Source: Bacteroidota bacterium (GTDB lineage: Bacteria; Bacteroidota; Bacteroidia; UKL13-3). Taken from it: a DNA stretch of 64,000 nucleotides. Positions within the stretch are counted from its first letter, which is position 1. Every line of letters begins with the position of its first letter. The notes under the pieces were generated by a model that was not told where the DNA came from, searched no databases, and saw only the letters and a program-made list of their open reading frames with translations. Below are positions 26,321-35,061 of this stretch, piece after piece. The stretch spans positions 416,395 through 480,394 of the forward strand of contig JAZKBU010000005.1 in NCBI GenBank assembly GCA_040388375.1. The letters run 5' to 3'. The position numbers were made by a program, and so were the translations under genes.

Positions 26321-27937
26321 ATGAATCAAGACGATATAATTAAACGCAGAACTTTTGGAATTATCAGCCATCCCGATGCAGGAAAAACTACTTTAACAGA
26401 AAAGTTTTTGTTGTTTGGTGGAGCTATACAAACGGCTGGTGCGGTAAAAAGCAATCGAATAAAAAAGGCAGCTACTTCCGATTTTATGGAAATAGAGAAG
26501 CAGCGTGGTATTTCGGTAGCTTCATCAGTAATGGGTTTTGATTATAAAAACTACAAAGTAAATATATTAGATACACCCGGTCACAAGGATTTTGCGGAAG
26601 ATACCTACCGTACTTTAACGGCTGTAGATAGTGTAATATTAGTAGTTGATTGTGTGAAAGGGGTAGAGGACCAAACACGTAAGCTGATGGAAGTTTGTCG
26701 CATGCGTAATACCCCTGTTATTGTTTTTATCAATAAAATGGATCGCGAAGGGCAAGATGCTTTTGACTTGTTAGATGAAATAGAAAAAGAATTAAATATA
26801 CATACACGCCCGTTAAGCTGGCCTATAGGTATAGGCTCAAGCTTTAAAGGCGTATATAATTTGTACGATAAAACATTACAGTTATTTGCACCCAGCAAAA
26901 CAAAAGTATCGGACGATATACATGCCATTAATGATTTAGCCTCGCCCGATTTAGAGAAATACATTGGTGATAAAGCGGCAAAAAAATTACGCGATGATGC
27001 AGAATTGATAGAAGGCGTGTATGAGCCTTTTAACAAGGATTTATATTTAGATGGTTATTTAGCTCCCGTATTTTTTGGAAGTGCTATTAATAATTTCGGA
27101 GTAAAAGAGTTGTTAGATACCTTTGTGGAGATAGCCCCGGAACCACGCTCACGCTATACCGAAACACGCGAAGTATTACCTACCGAAAAGAAATTTACAG
27201 GCTTTATATTTAAAATTCACGCCAACTTAGACCCTAATCACCGCGATAGAATTGCTTTTTGCCGCATTGTTTCAGGCAAGTTTGAGCGCAATAAATTTTA
27301 CCACCATACCCGTTTAGAGAAGAACTTCAGATTTTCGAGCCCTACCAGTTTTATGGCCAACGAAAAGAGTATTGTTGATGAAGCCTTTCCGGGTGATGTA
27401 GTGGGCTTATACGATACCGGTAACTTTAAAATTGGCGATACCTTAACCGAAGGAGAAAAAATCAGCTTTAAAGGTATCCCTAGTTTCTCTCCTGAAATAT
27501 TTAAAGAGTTGGTGAATAAGGATCCTTTAAAAACAAAACAATTAGAAAAAGGTATTCAACAGTTAACAGACGAAGGCGTAGCACAGTTGTTTACCCAACA
27601 ACCCGGTAATATAAAAATTATTGGTACCGTGGGCGACCTCCAGTTCGATGTAATACAATTCAGGTTATTACATGAGTATGGTGCTTCTTGTTCGTTCAGA
27701 CCGTTGAATTTTGAGAAAGCCAGTTGGTTTACTTCTACCGATAAAAAAGCGTTGGATAAGTTTTATATGTTAAAACGCCATAACATAGCGCAGGATAAAG
27801 AAGGCAGGCCGGTTTATTTAGCAGAGAGCTTATGGTCGTTAAAAATTAATCAGGATAACTTCCCCGAAATTCAGTTTCACTTTACCTCCGAGTTTAAAAC
27901 CGATCAGGATACCATTAAGAATGCCAGTGCCTGGTAG
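26321..27937 (+). CDS. prfC: Peptide chain release factor 3 (class II GTPase)
   Basis: The 538-aa product is full length for RF3. The G1 loop [22 protein letters not shown] is near residues 16-37, followed by [19 protein letters not shown] (switch region), [15 protein letters not shown] (G3), and [20 protein letters not shown] (G4). RF3 uses GTP to remove RF1 or RF2 from the ribosome after peptide release and aids quality control. It has its own promoter immediately upstream and seems monocistronic. Confidence 0.96.
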   Translation: MNQDDIIKRRTFGIISHPDAGKTTLTEKFLLFGGAIQTAGAVKSNRIKKAATSDFMEIEKQRGISVASSVMGFDYKNYKVNILDTPGHKDFAEDTYRTLTAVDSVILVVDCVKGVEDQTRKLMEVCRMRNTPVIVFINKMDREGQDAFDLLDEIEKELNIHTRPLSWPIGIGSSFKGVYNLYDKTLQLFAPSKTKVSDDIHAINDLASPDLEKYIGDKAAKKLRDDAELIEGVYEPFNKDLYLDGYLAPVFFGSAINNFGVKELLDTFVEIAPEPRSRYTETREVLPTEKKFTGFIFKIHANLDPNHRDRIAFCRIVSGKFERNKFYHHTRLEKNFRFSSPTSFMANEKSIVDEAFPGDVVGLYDTGNFKIGDTLTEGEKISFKGIPSFSPEIFKELVNKDPLKTKQLEKGIQQLTDEGVAQLFTQQPGNIKIIGTVGDLQFDVIQFRLLHEYGASCSFRPLNFEKASWFTSTDKKALDKFYMLKRHNIAQDKEGRPVYLAESLWSLKINQDNFPEIQFHFTSEFKTDQDTIKNASAW

Positions 27938-27998
27938 TTTTTTAGTTGGTTAGAATGAATTACTTTTAATGAAGCATAAACAAAAGTAAAATGGAATT

Positions 27999-28949
27999 AT
28001 GAAACAATATATTTTAAAAGTTATTTTACTGCTAGGAGTTCCTGTCACTTTTATGGCTTCACTGTGGTTGAAGTTTGTTAAGAAAGCAGGTACTGGTAAA
28101 ATGGGCAATCGTATTTTTATGCAATTAGGCATTTTACCTATTTTGGATCATTATTATCAACCAATGATTAATCCCGAAAAGCACTTGACTAAATCATTAA
28201 GAGATGATAGAAAGCTTACAGGGATTGATTTTAATGCAGAGGAGCAATTAAATTTATTAGCTCAATTCAACTACAATGAGGAACTTTTAACATTCCCTGT
28301 TAACAAACAAAATAACATTGCATTTTACTACAATAATAGTTCCTATGGCTCAGGCGATGCAGAGTACCTTTACAATATGATTAGGCATTTTAAACCCAAT
28401 AACCTCATTGAAATAGGAAGTGGTAATTCTACATTGATGGTAAATAATGCTATTCATGCTAATAAACTTGAAAATACCCAATACAACTGTAACCATATTT
28501 GTATAGAACCTTATGAGCAACCTTGGCTTGAAAAAACAAGTGTTAATGTAATAAGAGAAAAAGTTGAAACCCTTGATGTATCATTTTTTCAGCAATTAGA
28601 AGCGGGCGATATTTTATTTATAGATTCTTCTCACATTATAAGACCTCAGGGAGATGTTCTTTTTGAATATTTAGAATTATTGCCAACCTTAAAATCGGGA
28701 GTTTTAATTCATGTACACGATATTTTTACGCCTAAGGATTATTTGGATGACTGGATATATAAGAATCATTTTTTATGGAATGAGCAGTATTTACTAGAAG
28801 CATTTATGACTTATAATTCCGAATTTAAAATTATTGGCGCATTGAATTATTTATCGCATAATTATAGAAAAGAGTTTGCTGATAAATGCCCAGTTTTTGC
28901 ACAACAACAAGGCCGAGAGCCTGGTGCTTTTTGGTTGAGAAAAAAGTAA
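27999..28949 (+). CDS. Class I SAM-dependent methyltransferase, Methyltransf_24-like
   Basis: The 316-aa protein has an N-terminal hydrophobic segment (LKVILLLGVPVTFMASLWLKF) that may anchor it to the inner membrane. The Rossmann core starts with LIEIGSGNST near residue 138, the SAM-binding glycine motif, and continues with CIEPYEQPWL and GDILFIDSSHI, which carries the acidic strand-4 residue. LPTLKSGVLIHVHDIFTPKDYLDDW is typical of methyltransferase family 24, often linked to polysaccharide or secondary metabolite modification. The substrate is unknown, and no glycan cluster surrounds it. Confidence 0.75.
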   Translation: MKQYILKVILLLGVPVTFMASLWLKFVKKAGTGKMGNRIFMQLGILPILDHYYQPMINPEKHLTKSLRDDRKLTGIDFNAEEQLNLLAQFNYNEELLTFPVNKQNNIAFYYNNSSYGSGDAEYLYNMIRHFKPNNLIEIGSGNSTLMVNNAIHANKLENTQYNCNHICIEPYEQPWLEKTSVNVIREKVETLDVSFFQQLEAGDILFIDSSHIIRPQGDVLFEYLELLPTLKSGVLIHVHDIFTPKDYLDDWIYKNHFLWNEQYLLEAFMTYNSEFKIIGALNYLSHNYRKEFADKCPVFAQQQGREPGAFWLRKK

Positions 28950-29003
28950 TGCATAATTATTAAAATTTCATATAAGCTATTGCACACATCCAAACCAGCA
29001 TAG

Positions 29004-29477
29004 CTATTCCTTACTTCTTTTACTGGCTTGTAAGTTTTGTTCGTAGTTTTCTATCCAGTCCTTCACACTTACTTTTTTTATCAATTCAGCTATAAGTGCA
29101 TAAGGTATGTCATCCATTTTTTTAAAGCGCACACAACTCTTACCCATATCGAGTTTGGTTTTAGCGTATTTAGGGTATTCGCTCGTAAACCAATGTAGTA
29201 GTTCAGGGTTTGCATATAGCCCCATGTGATATAAAGCTATAAAGTTTTTTTGCGAAGCTATATTTATAAAAGGCAATGCCAGTTTTGGGTCGCAATGATA
29301 ACCCGGAGGATAAATACTATGTGGTACAACATAACCAATCATACCATAGGTCATCTTCTCTTCAAAACCTTCAGGTAAATTGCTTACAATGGTATTGCGT
29401 AATTGTATCAATGCCGTTTGTCTTTCTTCCGGTAGTTCGGCTACATAATCTTCAATAGTATTGGCTTTTGATTGCAT
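29004..29477 (-). CDS. DUF1801 (YdhG-like) protein
   Basis: The 157-aa protein shows the DUF1801 core: TIEDYVAELPEERQTALIQLRNTI at the start, EEKMTYGMIGYVVP, PFINIASQKNFIALYHMG and SCVRFKKMDDIPYALIAELI near the C-terminus. The fold is YdhG-like, with a small alpha/beta shape and no known enzymatic activity. It is convergent with the methyltransferase gene. Function unknown, but the family call is firm. Confidence 0.82.
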   Translation of the reverse strand: MQSKANTIEDYVAELPEERQTALIQLRNTIVSNLPEGFEEKMTYGMIGYVVPHSIYPPGYHCDPKLALPFINIASQKNFIALYHMGLYANPELLHWFTSEYPKYAKTKLDMGKSCVRFKKMDDIPYALIAELIKKVSVKDWIENYEQNLQASKRSKE

Positions 29478-29581
29478 GTTTTTTTATTTCAAACTAATGT
29501 TTTTTTGAGTGCTTTTGCAATAGGTGTAAAGACAATCCCGATAACTATCGGGAGGACCGCGCATCAGCTCACCCACCACTG

Positions 29582-29616
29582 TCCCTTGTAGTGTCTCCTG
29601 ACCAACAAGCAGTCTA
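29582..29616. repeat. Dispersed hairpin repeat (CCCTTGT...GACCAACAAG), copy 1
   Basis: CCCTTGTAGTGTCTCCTGACC followed by AACAAGCAGTC is a slightly decayed relative of the copies at 31274-31307 (same orientation) and 34520-34553 (inverted). A CCCGATAACTATCGGGA palindrome lies just upstream at about 29536-29553. Copies 1 and 2 bracket the DUF4846 and M23 genes. Confidence 0.6.
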
Positions 29617-29680
29617 TCATTTTAGATACTTTTTGACAACCAATCGTTATCTTGCTTTTAAATCATGAAAGAAAAATAAG

Positions 29681-30508
29681 ATGATGAAATACTTATTAGG
29701 TTGTTTTTGTTTGCTGAGTATATGGCTATATGCACAGCAGCGAACTAATACCGCTACTTTGGCACAGCAGGCAGGAACCAAAGTAGCTACACGCTTTGTA
29801 GTGCCCGAAACTTATGGAAGGAAAGTATATGCCAAAGGTTCATTTGGCGATTATTTACAGCAGTTGGCTTTGCAGCCTGTTGGGAGCAAAGTATTGTTTT
29901 ACAATGGCGATATAAAGCCCAATCAAAAAGTAGCTGCAGCCGTATTAACTTTAGATGTAGGCAAAAAAGACTTACAACAATGTGCCGATGCCGTAATGCG
30001 CTTACGGGCCGAATATTTATTTGCCCAAAAAAAATACACAGCTATTCATTTTAACTTTACCAGTGGTTTTGTAGCCGACTATGTAAAATGGGCGGAGGGG
30101 CAGCGGATTAAAGTAAAAGGAAATACTTGTACTTGGTATAACGCAGGCGAGTCCGATTATTCCTATAAAAATTTCAGGCAATATTTAGATATCATATTTT
30201 GTTATGCAGGTACTTTATCATTGAGTAAAGAAATGAAAAAGGCTAAGTTAGATAGTATAGAAGTGGGCGATGTATTTATAAAAGGAGGCAGCCCCGGGCA
30301 TGCTGTTATAGTGGTTGATATGGCTATACAAAAAAGTACAGGCAAGCGCATATTTATGTTGGCACAAAGTTATATGCCCGCACAAAGCATGCATGTGTTG
30401 GTCAATGAAAACAATGGTGCTTTATCACCTTGGTATGAAACAAATGAGAGCGATATGTTATATACACCGGAGTGGACTTTTAACTGGACCGATTTAAAAC
30501 GTTTCTGA
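29681..30508 (+). CDS. DUF4846-family secreted protein
   Basis: The 275-aa product has a signal peptide (MMKYLLGCFCLLSIWLYAQQ). The DUF4846 pattern follows: RFVVPETYGRKVYAKGSFGDYLQQLALQPVGSKVLFYNGDIKPNQKVAAAVLTLDVG in pieces over residues 40-95, then AVMRLRAEYLFAQKKYTAIHFNFTSGF and VGDVFIKGGSPGHAVIVVDMA, where GSPGHAVIVVD could be an active-site strand. Function is unknown; members often sit with cell-wall enzymes. Its stop overlaps the start of the M23 peptidase by 1 bp (TGATG), so the two are co-translated, and a role at the cell wall is likely. Confidence 0.78.
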   Translation: MMKYLLGCFCLLSIWLYAQQRTNTATLAQQAGTKVATRFVVPETYGRKVYAKGSFGDYLQQLALQPVGSKVLFYNGDIKPNQKVAAAVLTLDVGKKDLQQCADAVMRLRAEYLFAQKKYTAIHFNFTSGFVADYVKWAEGQRIKVKGNTCTWYNAGESDYSYKNFRQYLDIIFCYAGTLSLSKEMKKAKLDSIEVGDVFIKGGSPGHAVIVVDMAIQKSTGKRIFMLAQSYMPAQSMHVLVNENNGALSPWYETNESDMLYTPEWTFNWTDLKRF

Positions 30509-31251
30509 TGAAATTATATAAAAGAATAATCTTGTTACTTGGCTTTGGTACGTTGTTACTACAGGTTGGCGGACAGGTAAAACCTGCTGATTTAAAAACA
30601 GCTTGCGAGGCTTTTAACTTATACAATAAACAAGTAAGAGATGCTTTACTAAGTAAAGAAAAAGCAAAGAGTTTGTTTGTAGAAAAAATGCAGGCTATAA
30701 TCCATGCTTATACAAGCTTGCACCAAATGGATAGTATGGCCAATCCGCAGCTTCACTTTCCTTTACAGGGTTATACCGCTAAAGCCATTGGTGGAAAAAA
30801 TGGCAATGGTTACTATGGCAGCTCGTATAGTTATTTTGATGGCAATAAACACAAAGGACATCCTGCACACGATATATTTATCAATGATAGAAACCAAGAT
30901 GCTTTAGATGATAAAACCTTAAAACCTGTAGCTGTTGTATCGGTTGACTATGGAGTGGTAATAGCCATGGAGCAACATTGGGATACTACGAGCAGTTTAA
31001 GAGGAGGTAAGTATATTTATATTTTTAATCCACAAACCAAACGCATTTGGTATTATGCCCATTGTGCAACTATTAAAGTAAGCTTAGGCGATGTAGTGTA
31101 TGCAGGGCAGCCCATAGCTACTGTTGGACGTACAGGTATGAATGCTTTTAAAAAACGTTCGCCAACTCATTTACATTTAATGTTGTTAGCGTTGAATAAA
31201 GCAGGTTTACCGGAACCTATTAACTGTTATTCATTGTTGAAGAATTTATAA
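30508..31251 (+). CDS. M23-family metallopeptidase (LytM-like)
   Basis: The 247-aa protein has a hydrophobic leader (IILLLGFGTLLLQVGGQ) and a LytM domain with GHPAHDIFIND at residues 117-127 (zinc-binding His and Asp), YYAHCATIKVSLGDVVYAGQPIATVGRTG in the glycine-rich core, and THLHLMLL, the final HxH. Family members cleave peptide cross-links of peptidoglycan in the periplasm. It is coupled to the DUF4846 gene, forming a two-gene cell-wall unit flanked by copies of the same short repeat. Confidence 0.85.
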   Translation: MKLYKRIILLLGFGTLLLQVGGQVKPADLKTACEAFNLYNKQVRDALLSKEKAKSLFVEKMQAIIHAYTSLHQMDSMANPQLHFPLQGYTAKAIGGKNGNGYYGSSYSYFDGNKHKGHPAHDIFINDRNQDALDDKTLKPVAVVSVDYGVVIAMEQHWDTTSSLRGGKYIYIFNPQTKRIWYYAHCATIKVSLGDVVYAGQPIATVGRTGMNAFKKRSPTHLHLMLLALNKAGLPEPINCYSLLKNL

Positions 31252-31273
31252 CGATTAGCAGCGTTAGTTTTTT

Positions 31274-31307
31274 GCCCTTGTTGTGTCTCCCGACCAACAA
31301 GCACTCT
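31274..31307. repeat. Dispersed hairpin repeat, copy 2
   Basis: GCCCTTGTTGTGTCTCCCGA followed by CCAACAAGCACTCT. The outer arms TTGTTG and CAACAA can pair. Same orientation as copy 1 at 29582 and opposite to copy 3 at 34520. It starts 22 bp after the M23 gene. Confidence 0.75.
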
Positions 31308-31352
31308 AAAGCAGGTTTACTACGACCCATTAATTATTACGGATTGATCAGC

Positions 31353-32390
31353 CTAACGAATAACATCTACAGAACCTCGTTTTACATAATATTTACCCGA
31401 TACACCAAAAGCTTCAATTAAATAAGTATACGAATCAGCCTGTACAGGCTGGCCTTTGTATAATGCATCCCAACCCTGTTCCTTGTCAGTGCTTTCAAAT
31501 ATAATATCGCCCCACCTGTTCATAATGCTAAGGTTTATTTTACTCATACCGCTGAATACCGGTTTAAATATATCGTTCAGCCCATCCTCATTAGGCGTAA
31601 ATGCATTCGGTACATAAAAGTGTTCATCCGTTACCAATATTGTTTTCATGGTGGAGTCAGGGCAACCATCTTTTGAAATAGCATAGAGTTTAATATCCGT
31701 TTTACCCGTATCGCTTAACAGCAGCAAAAAACTATGCTGATTCATACCGTATATATTGAATTTTTTTATCTCCCAGTTTATTTTGTCGTTAGCATTGCCC
31801 CCGTATTTTATGGTTACTGACTGATTCTTTTGGTATACGCCCGTATCAGGCCCAAATTCCATCATGGGTTTGCGCCCTAGTTTAATAGTATAATGGAGTG
31901 TATCTTGGCTTTGGCTGCATGCCAGGCTGGTGGTTAATACCCAACCGTTGGTATCAGCTATTATTTGCATGTATTTACTGGCTTGCGTACTTTGGTTATC
32001 CCATAGTATTTGTTGGGCATTGCTTACGGTAATAGATACCGTATCGCCATAGCAGGCTATAGGTGGGTAGTTTATTTGGGCTTTGGCTGCATTAATAAGC
32101 ACATAGCCAATTACGGGCGGGTTTTGGCAATGCAGTATATTACTTTCCGTTACACTTACAGTACCTATGCCCGGTGCGCTGCCCCAATCAACAAAAATCT
32201 GATGCGTACCGTTGCCTGCATTAATGGTGCCTCCGTTTACTTGCCATTGATAGTCCGCCCCGGTATGCTCGTCTACAAAATAGTGAACGTTTCTATCTCC
32301 GGGGCAAACGGTATCAATAACCTGAGCTGTTAGGCCGGTAGCGCGCAATAGTGTTGCAAGTAGTACTATGGCAGGGAATAAACAGCGCAA
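31353..32390 (-). CDS. T9SS type B cargo (gliding-motility-associated C-terminal domain) protein
   Basis: The 345-aa protein has a signal peptide (residues 1-22) and PKD-like segments with the pattern YQWQVNGGTINAGNGTHQIFVDWG. Residues 258-345 are a type B C-terminal domain (CHU_C): VPNAFTPNEDGLNDIFKPVF, INLSIMNRWGDIIFES, WDALYKGQPVQADSYTYLIEA and a final RGSVDVIR. Type B substrates cross the outer membrane by T9SS and stay at the surface or are released. It is the last of three secreted-protein genes transcribed leftward from 34174. Confidence 0.86.
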   Translation of the reverse strand: MRCLFPAIVLLATLLRATGLTAQVIDTVCPGDRNVHYFVDEHTGADYQWQVNGGTINAGNGTHQIFVDWGSAPGIGTVSVTESNILHCQNPPVIGYVLINAAKAQINYPPIACYGDTVSITVSNAQQILWDNQSTQASKYMQIIADTNGWVLTTSLACSQSQDTLHYTIKLGRKPMMEFGPDTGVYQKNQSVTIKYGGNANDKINWEIKKFNIYGMNQHSFLLLLSDTGKTDIKLYAISKDGCPDSTMKTILVTDEHFYVPNAFTPNEDGLNDIFKPVFSGMSKINLSIMNRWGDIIFESTDKEQGWDALYKGQPVQADSYTYLIEAFGVSGKYYVKRGSVDVIR

Positions 32391-32410
32391 GTAAATAAGG
32401 CTTTACACTT

Positions 32411-33040
32411 TTAATAATGTCTGATGGCAGAAGTTCCTGTTTTTGGTATAACGGTTACATTGGCATTACCCGAAAAAGTTCCGGTACAGCCTAAACGATC
32501 GCTTAAAGAAGTAACAGCATATGCTTTTACGCCTGAGCTGGTATACACTTGTGAGTTAAAATTGTAAGTACTGCTTGAAGTAGTTACGCTTCGGGCAGTT
32601 CCGTTTTCGGTATAGTTAACCAACCAAGGAGCTACCCCTGTAAAAGTAAATTTTAATTTTCCCAGTACAGTAGCAGCGTTTACACAAATAGAATCAGTTC
32701 CGCTAAGTACTACTGTAGGTGGCGCCAAACGCAAAACAGCCAATGAAACAGTATCCATAGGGCAGCCCAGTATATTTATTTCAACCACTTTTAAAATATC
32801 AATACCTGGGGTGGCCGACCAATTGATAGTAATAGAATCAGAAGTGCCTCCGCTGGTTTTGGTACCATTGGTAATAATCCATTGAAAAGTGCTGCCCGCT
32901 AAGCCATCAACCGAATAACTTTTTCCCGTTGCTCCCGCACAAACGGTATCGGGGCTGGTGGTGCTTTGGGCAAAAGCTAGCTGAGTAAGGCTTACTAATA
33001 CAAGTAATAAAGCCATGCGTAAGTGTTGAAGTGTTTTCAT
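32411..33040 (-). CDS. Secreted PKD-like protein in a T9SS cargo operon
   Basis: The 209-aa protein has a signal peptide ending TQLAFAQ, then a domain SPDTVCAGATGKSYSVDGLAGSTFQWIITNG...SDSITINWSATPG closely like the opening of the downstream type B cargo (both have the DTVCPG/DTVCAG start, the FQW/YQW strand and the INWSATPG/VDWGSAPG strand). It lacks a recognisable T9SS sorting domain. It is probably a paralogous Ig/PKD-like module, either a shortened gene or a partner that assembles with its neighbours. Gaps to neighbours are 20 and 12 bp. Confidence 0.7.
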   Translation of the reverse strand: MKTLQHLRMALLLVLVSLTQLAFAQSTTSPDTVCAGATGKSYSVDGLAGSTFQWIITNGTKTSGGTSDSITINWSATPGIDILKVVEINILGCPMDTVSLAVLRLAPPTVVLSGTDSICVNAATVLGKLKFTFTGVAPWLVNYTENGTARSVTTSSSTYNFNSQVYTSSGVKAYAVTSLSDRLGCTGTFSGNANVTVIPKTGTSAIRHY

Positions 33041-33052
33041 ATAATGTTTAGT

Positions 33053-34174
33053 TTAGTAGTGGTATAAAATGGTTGTTGAATTCGGTATGGTAGATTGCCC
33101 CTGGGCATAGTTGGTTTGGTTATACGCACGGCCTCTGGCTACGTGGTAATTGTTTCCGTTGAGTTCATCCGCTTTAAAACGGAAGGCATATACACGATAA
33201 TACACCGCCTTGCACTCGTACGTATGCGTATAAGTAAAACTAAGCGTTTGAGAATTATTAATAATACCTATAATGGTGGAGTTGCCTATACTTTGCCCGT
33301 TGGTATAAGTTCTTCCATCCGTAGGTAATGCTGTAAAATTGCTGGTGGTGCTGCTTACTATCAGGTAACCTTGCAGCGTATCGGTAGGATAAGGATCCGT
33401 CATACCATTCCATTTAAGCGTATCGGTAGTATAGTTGGCATTGGAATTAACCGTTAGTGTGGGCGAGCTCCAGGCTGGCTCTCTTATACTAAGCCAAAAG
33501 GTTTGGTTGTCAGTGGTGGAGGTGGTACGTATATTGGGTAAACCTTGGGTAAATCCACTGCTTATCATATTTGTTTTGATGGTATCTTCACTCGTATTGG
33601 TATAGCCCCCTATATTGGCTCCCGGGCAAACCTGTATCAGTCTGTTATCATATCCATCGGGTTCATTAATTACTTTGGGGTTATTGGCTACATTCCAGTT
33701 ACCATGGTTACCTCCGTGCCCCAAGGAGTGGATATCAGTACTGCCATTTTTAATGGTAACCATATCCGTATTATTGTTAAAACTTAATTTGCTGCTGTTG
33801 GTAGCGGGTGTATTACTAAAAACCGATGTTAATTGGGCATGAACACTTATAAAGCCATCTGCGGCCGAAGTGTCAACGGTGGGAGCATTGGCACTGCGGC
33901 AATACAATACAATAATGGTTCCTTTGCGCAAATGGTTCCATAGGTTAATGGGTTTGAAAGCAATACTTTGGTAGCTGTTTAAATGGCCACCATTGTTGGC
34001 ATTGTAATCACCTATGGTCCAGTTCCTGATATCCGTATTGTCCTCCGTAACAAGGAGTTCTATCCAGCAGCTTTTTGCATCTTCGCCAATATAATAGCTG
34101 CTTACTACCATGCTTTGGGCATGCAGGTATGGGCTAATAAACAAGAGACAGACAAGACAGTAACAGTATTTCAT
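33053..34174 (-). CDS. Secreted protein heading a three-gene surface-protein operon
   Basis: The 373-aa protein starts with a signal peptide (MKYCYCLVCLLFISPYLHAQ). The N-terminal half, with ELLVTEDNTDIRNWTIGDYNANNGG and GTIIVLYCRSANAP, resembles lamin-tail-like beta domains; the C-terminal half has SREPAWSSPTLTVNSNANYTTDTLKWNG and YRVYAFRFKADELNGNN, as in fibronectin-type or Ig-like repeats. No sorting domain is seen at the C-terminus. It is presumably exported to the periplasm or surface with the two genes downstream. No specific function can be given. Confidence 0.65.
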   Translation of the reverse strand: MKYCYCLVCLLFISPYLHAQSMVVSSYYIGEDAKSCWIELLVTEDNTDIRNWTIGDYNANNGGHLNSYQSIAFKPINLWNHLRKGTIIVLYCRSANAPTVDTSAADGFISVHAQLTSVFSNTPATNSSKLSFNNNTDMVTIKNGSTDIHSLGHGGNHGNWNVANNPKVINEPDGYDNRLIQVCPGANIGGYTNTSEDTIKTNMISSGFTQGLPNIRTTSTTDNQTFWLSIREPAWSSPTLTVNSNANYTTDTLKWNGMTDPYPTDTLQGYLIVSSTTSNFTALPTDGRTYTNGQSIGNSTIIGIINNSQTLSFTYTHTYECKAVYYRVYAFRFKADELNGNNYHVARGRAYNQTNYAQGQSTIPNSTTILYHY

Positions 34175-34590
34175 TAAATTCTATTTACATAGCAATATTA
34201 GCAGCTTAAATAAATAAAAGCGCAATTCAAATAAATAAAATACAGAAACGAACTGATAGATAGTTACATAAACTATTATTAATTTGTTTGTAATCTTATC
34301 TTAATGCGTGGGTAGTTTCCTAACTGTCATGGTGTTAGGTGTTTTACCGTTGTTTTGGGCCATAAAATAGAGTAGGTATATTGGGTTTCAACGAATGAGC
34401 GTTTACGCCATTGCAGGCGTCCTCGCCTGCAATTATTTCATTGCTATCCTAAACAAAAACATCTTTCTCCTTTTTATATTCGATACTTTTTGCATTGTCA
34501 AAAAAATATCAAAAAATACGAGTGTGTTGTTGGTCGGGAGACACAACAACGGCAATGAGTGATATGATGCATAGCCGCTTTATGTGTTCA
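34175..34590. other. Intergenic region with three hairpin-type repeats
   Basis: No gene is seen. A perfect 10-bp stem ATTGCAGGCG/CGCCTGCAAT with a 4-nt loop lies at 34410-34433. A truncated copy of the GATACTTTTTGCATTG repeat follows at 34480-34520, and copy 3 of the GGTCGGGAGACACAACAA hairpin at 34520-34553, inverted relative to copies 1 and 2. Promoter signals for the gene at 34174 must lie in the left part. Confidence 0.7.
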
Positions 34591-35061
34591 TTAAAATATA
34601 TTCTTCACCTTTAGTTTCATCTTGCTGTCAAATAAAACACTATAAGGTTTATAACTGAGTTTACCATTTTTTATAAGCAGCAATGAGGGTGAATTAGTTT
34701 GGAACGTGGGCACCAGTTTAAGTAATTCAGTTTTATTAATAAAGAATAAGCTGGGTTTGGTTTGATGAAACAGGTACTTATTGGCTATGTTTTTATAAGT
34801 AATTACACTTTGGTTTTTATTATTGTTGAGTATAAAAATAGCCGTGCTGGCAAAGCTGTTGTGTTGTTTAATCAGTTGGTTTATCTGCTCTAAACAGGTA
34901 CCACAATAAAGGTTATCAAAGAGTATTACCAGCTTAAATTTTGTTTTGCGTATGTCCAGTTGTATGGCTTCATCCTGTAAGTTTTGTAATACAACTGTTT
35001 GCGAACGGTTTTGGTGTAACAAACCAAAAAGACAATAAACGAAAAGGAATAGTTTAGTCAT
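34591..35061 (-). CDS. Exported thioredoxin-fold protein with CGTC motif
   Basis: The 156-aa protein has a signal peptide (MTKLFLFVYCLFGLLHQNRSQ) and a thioredoxin-like strand-helix KFKLVILFDNLYCGTCLEQINQL with the redox pair C53-G-T-C56. No cis-proline motif stands out, so catalysis is not assured. It overlaps the upstream lipoprotein gene by 8 bp. Thiol proteins paired with 6-bladed propeller lipoproteins are common in Bacteroidota, although their role is unclear. Confidence 0.65.
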   Translation of the reverse strand: MTKLFLFVYCLFGLLHQNRSQTVVLQNLQDEAIQLDIRKTKFKLVILFDNLYCGTCLEQINQLIKQHNSFASTAIFILNNNKNQSVITYKNIANKYLFHQTKPSLFFINKTELLKLVPTFQTNSPSLLLIKNGKLSYKPYSVLFDSKMKLKVKNIF

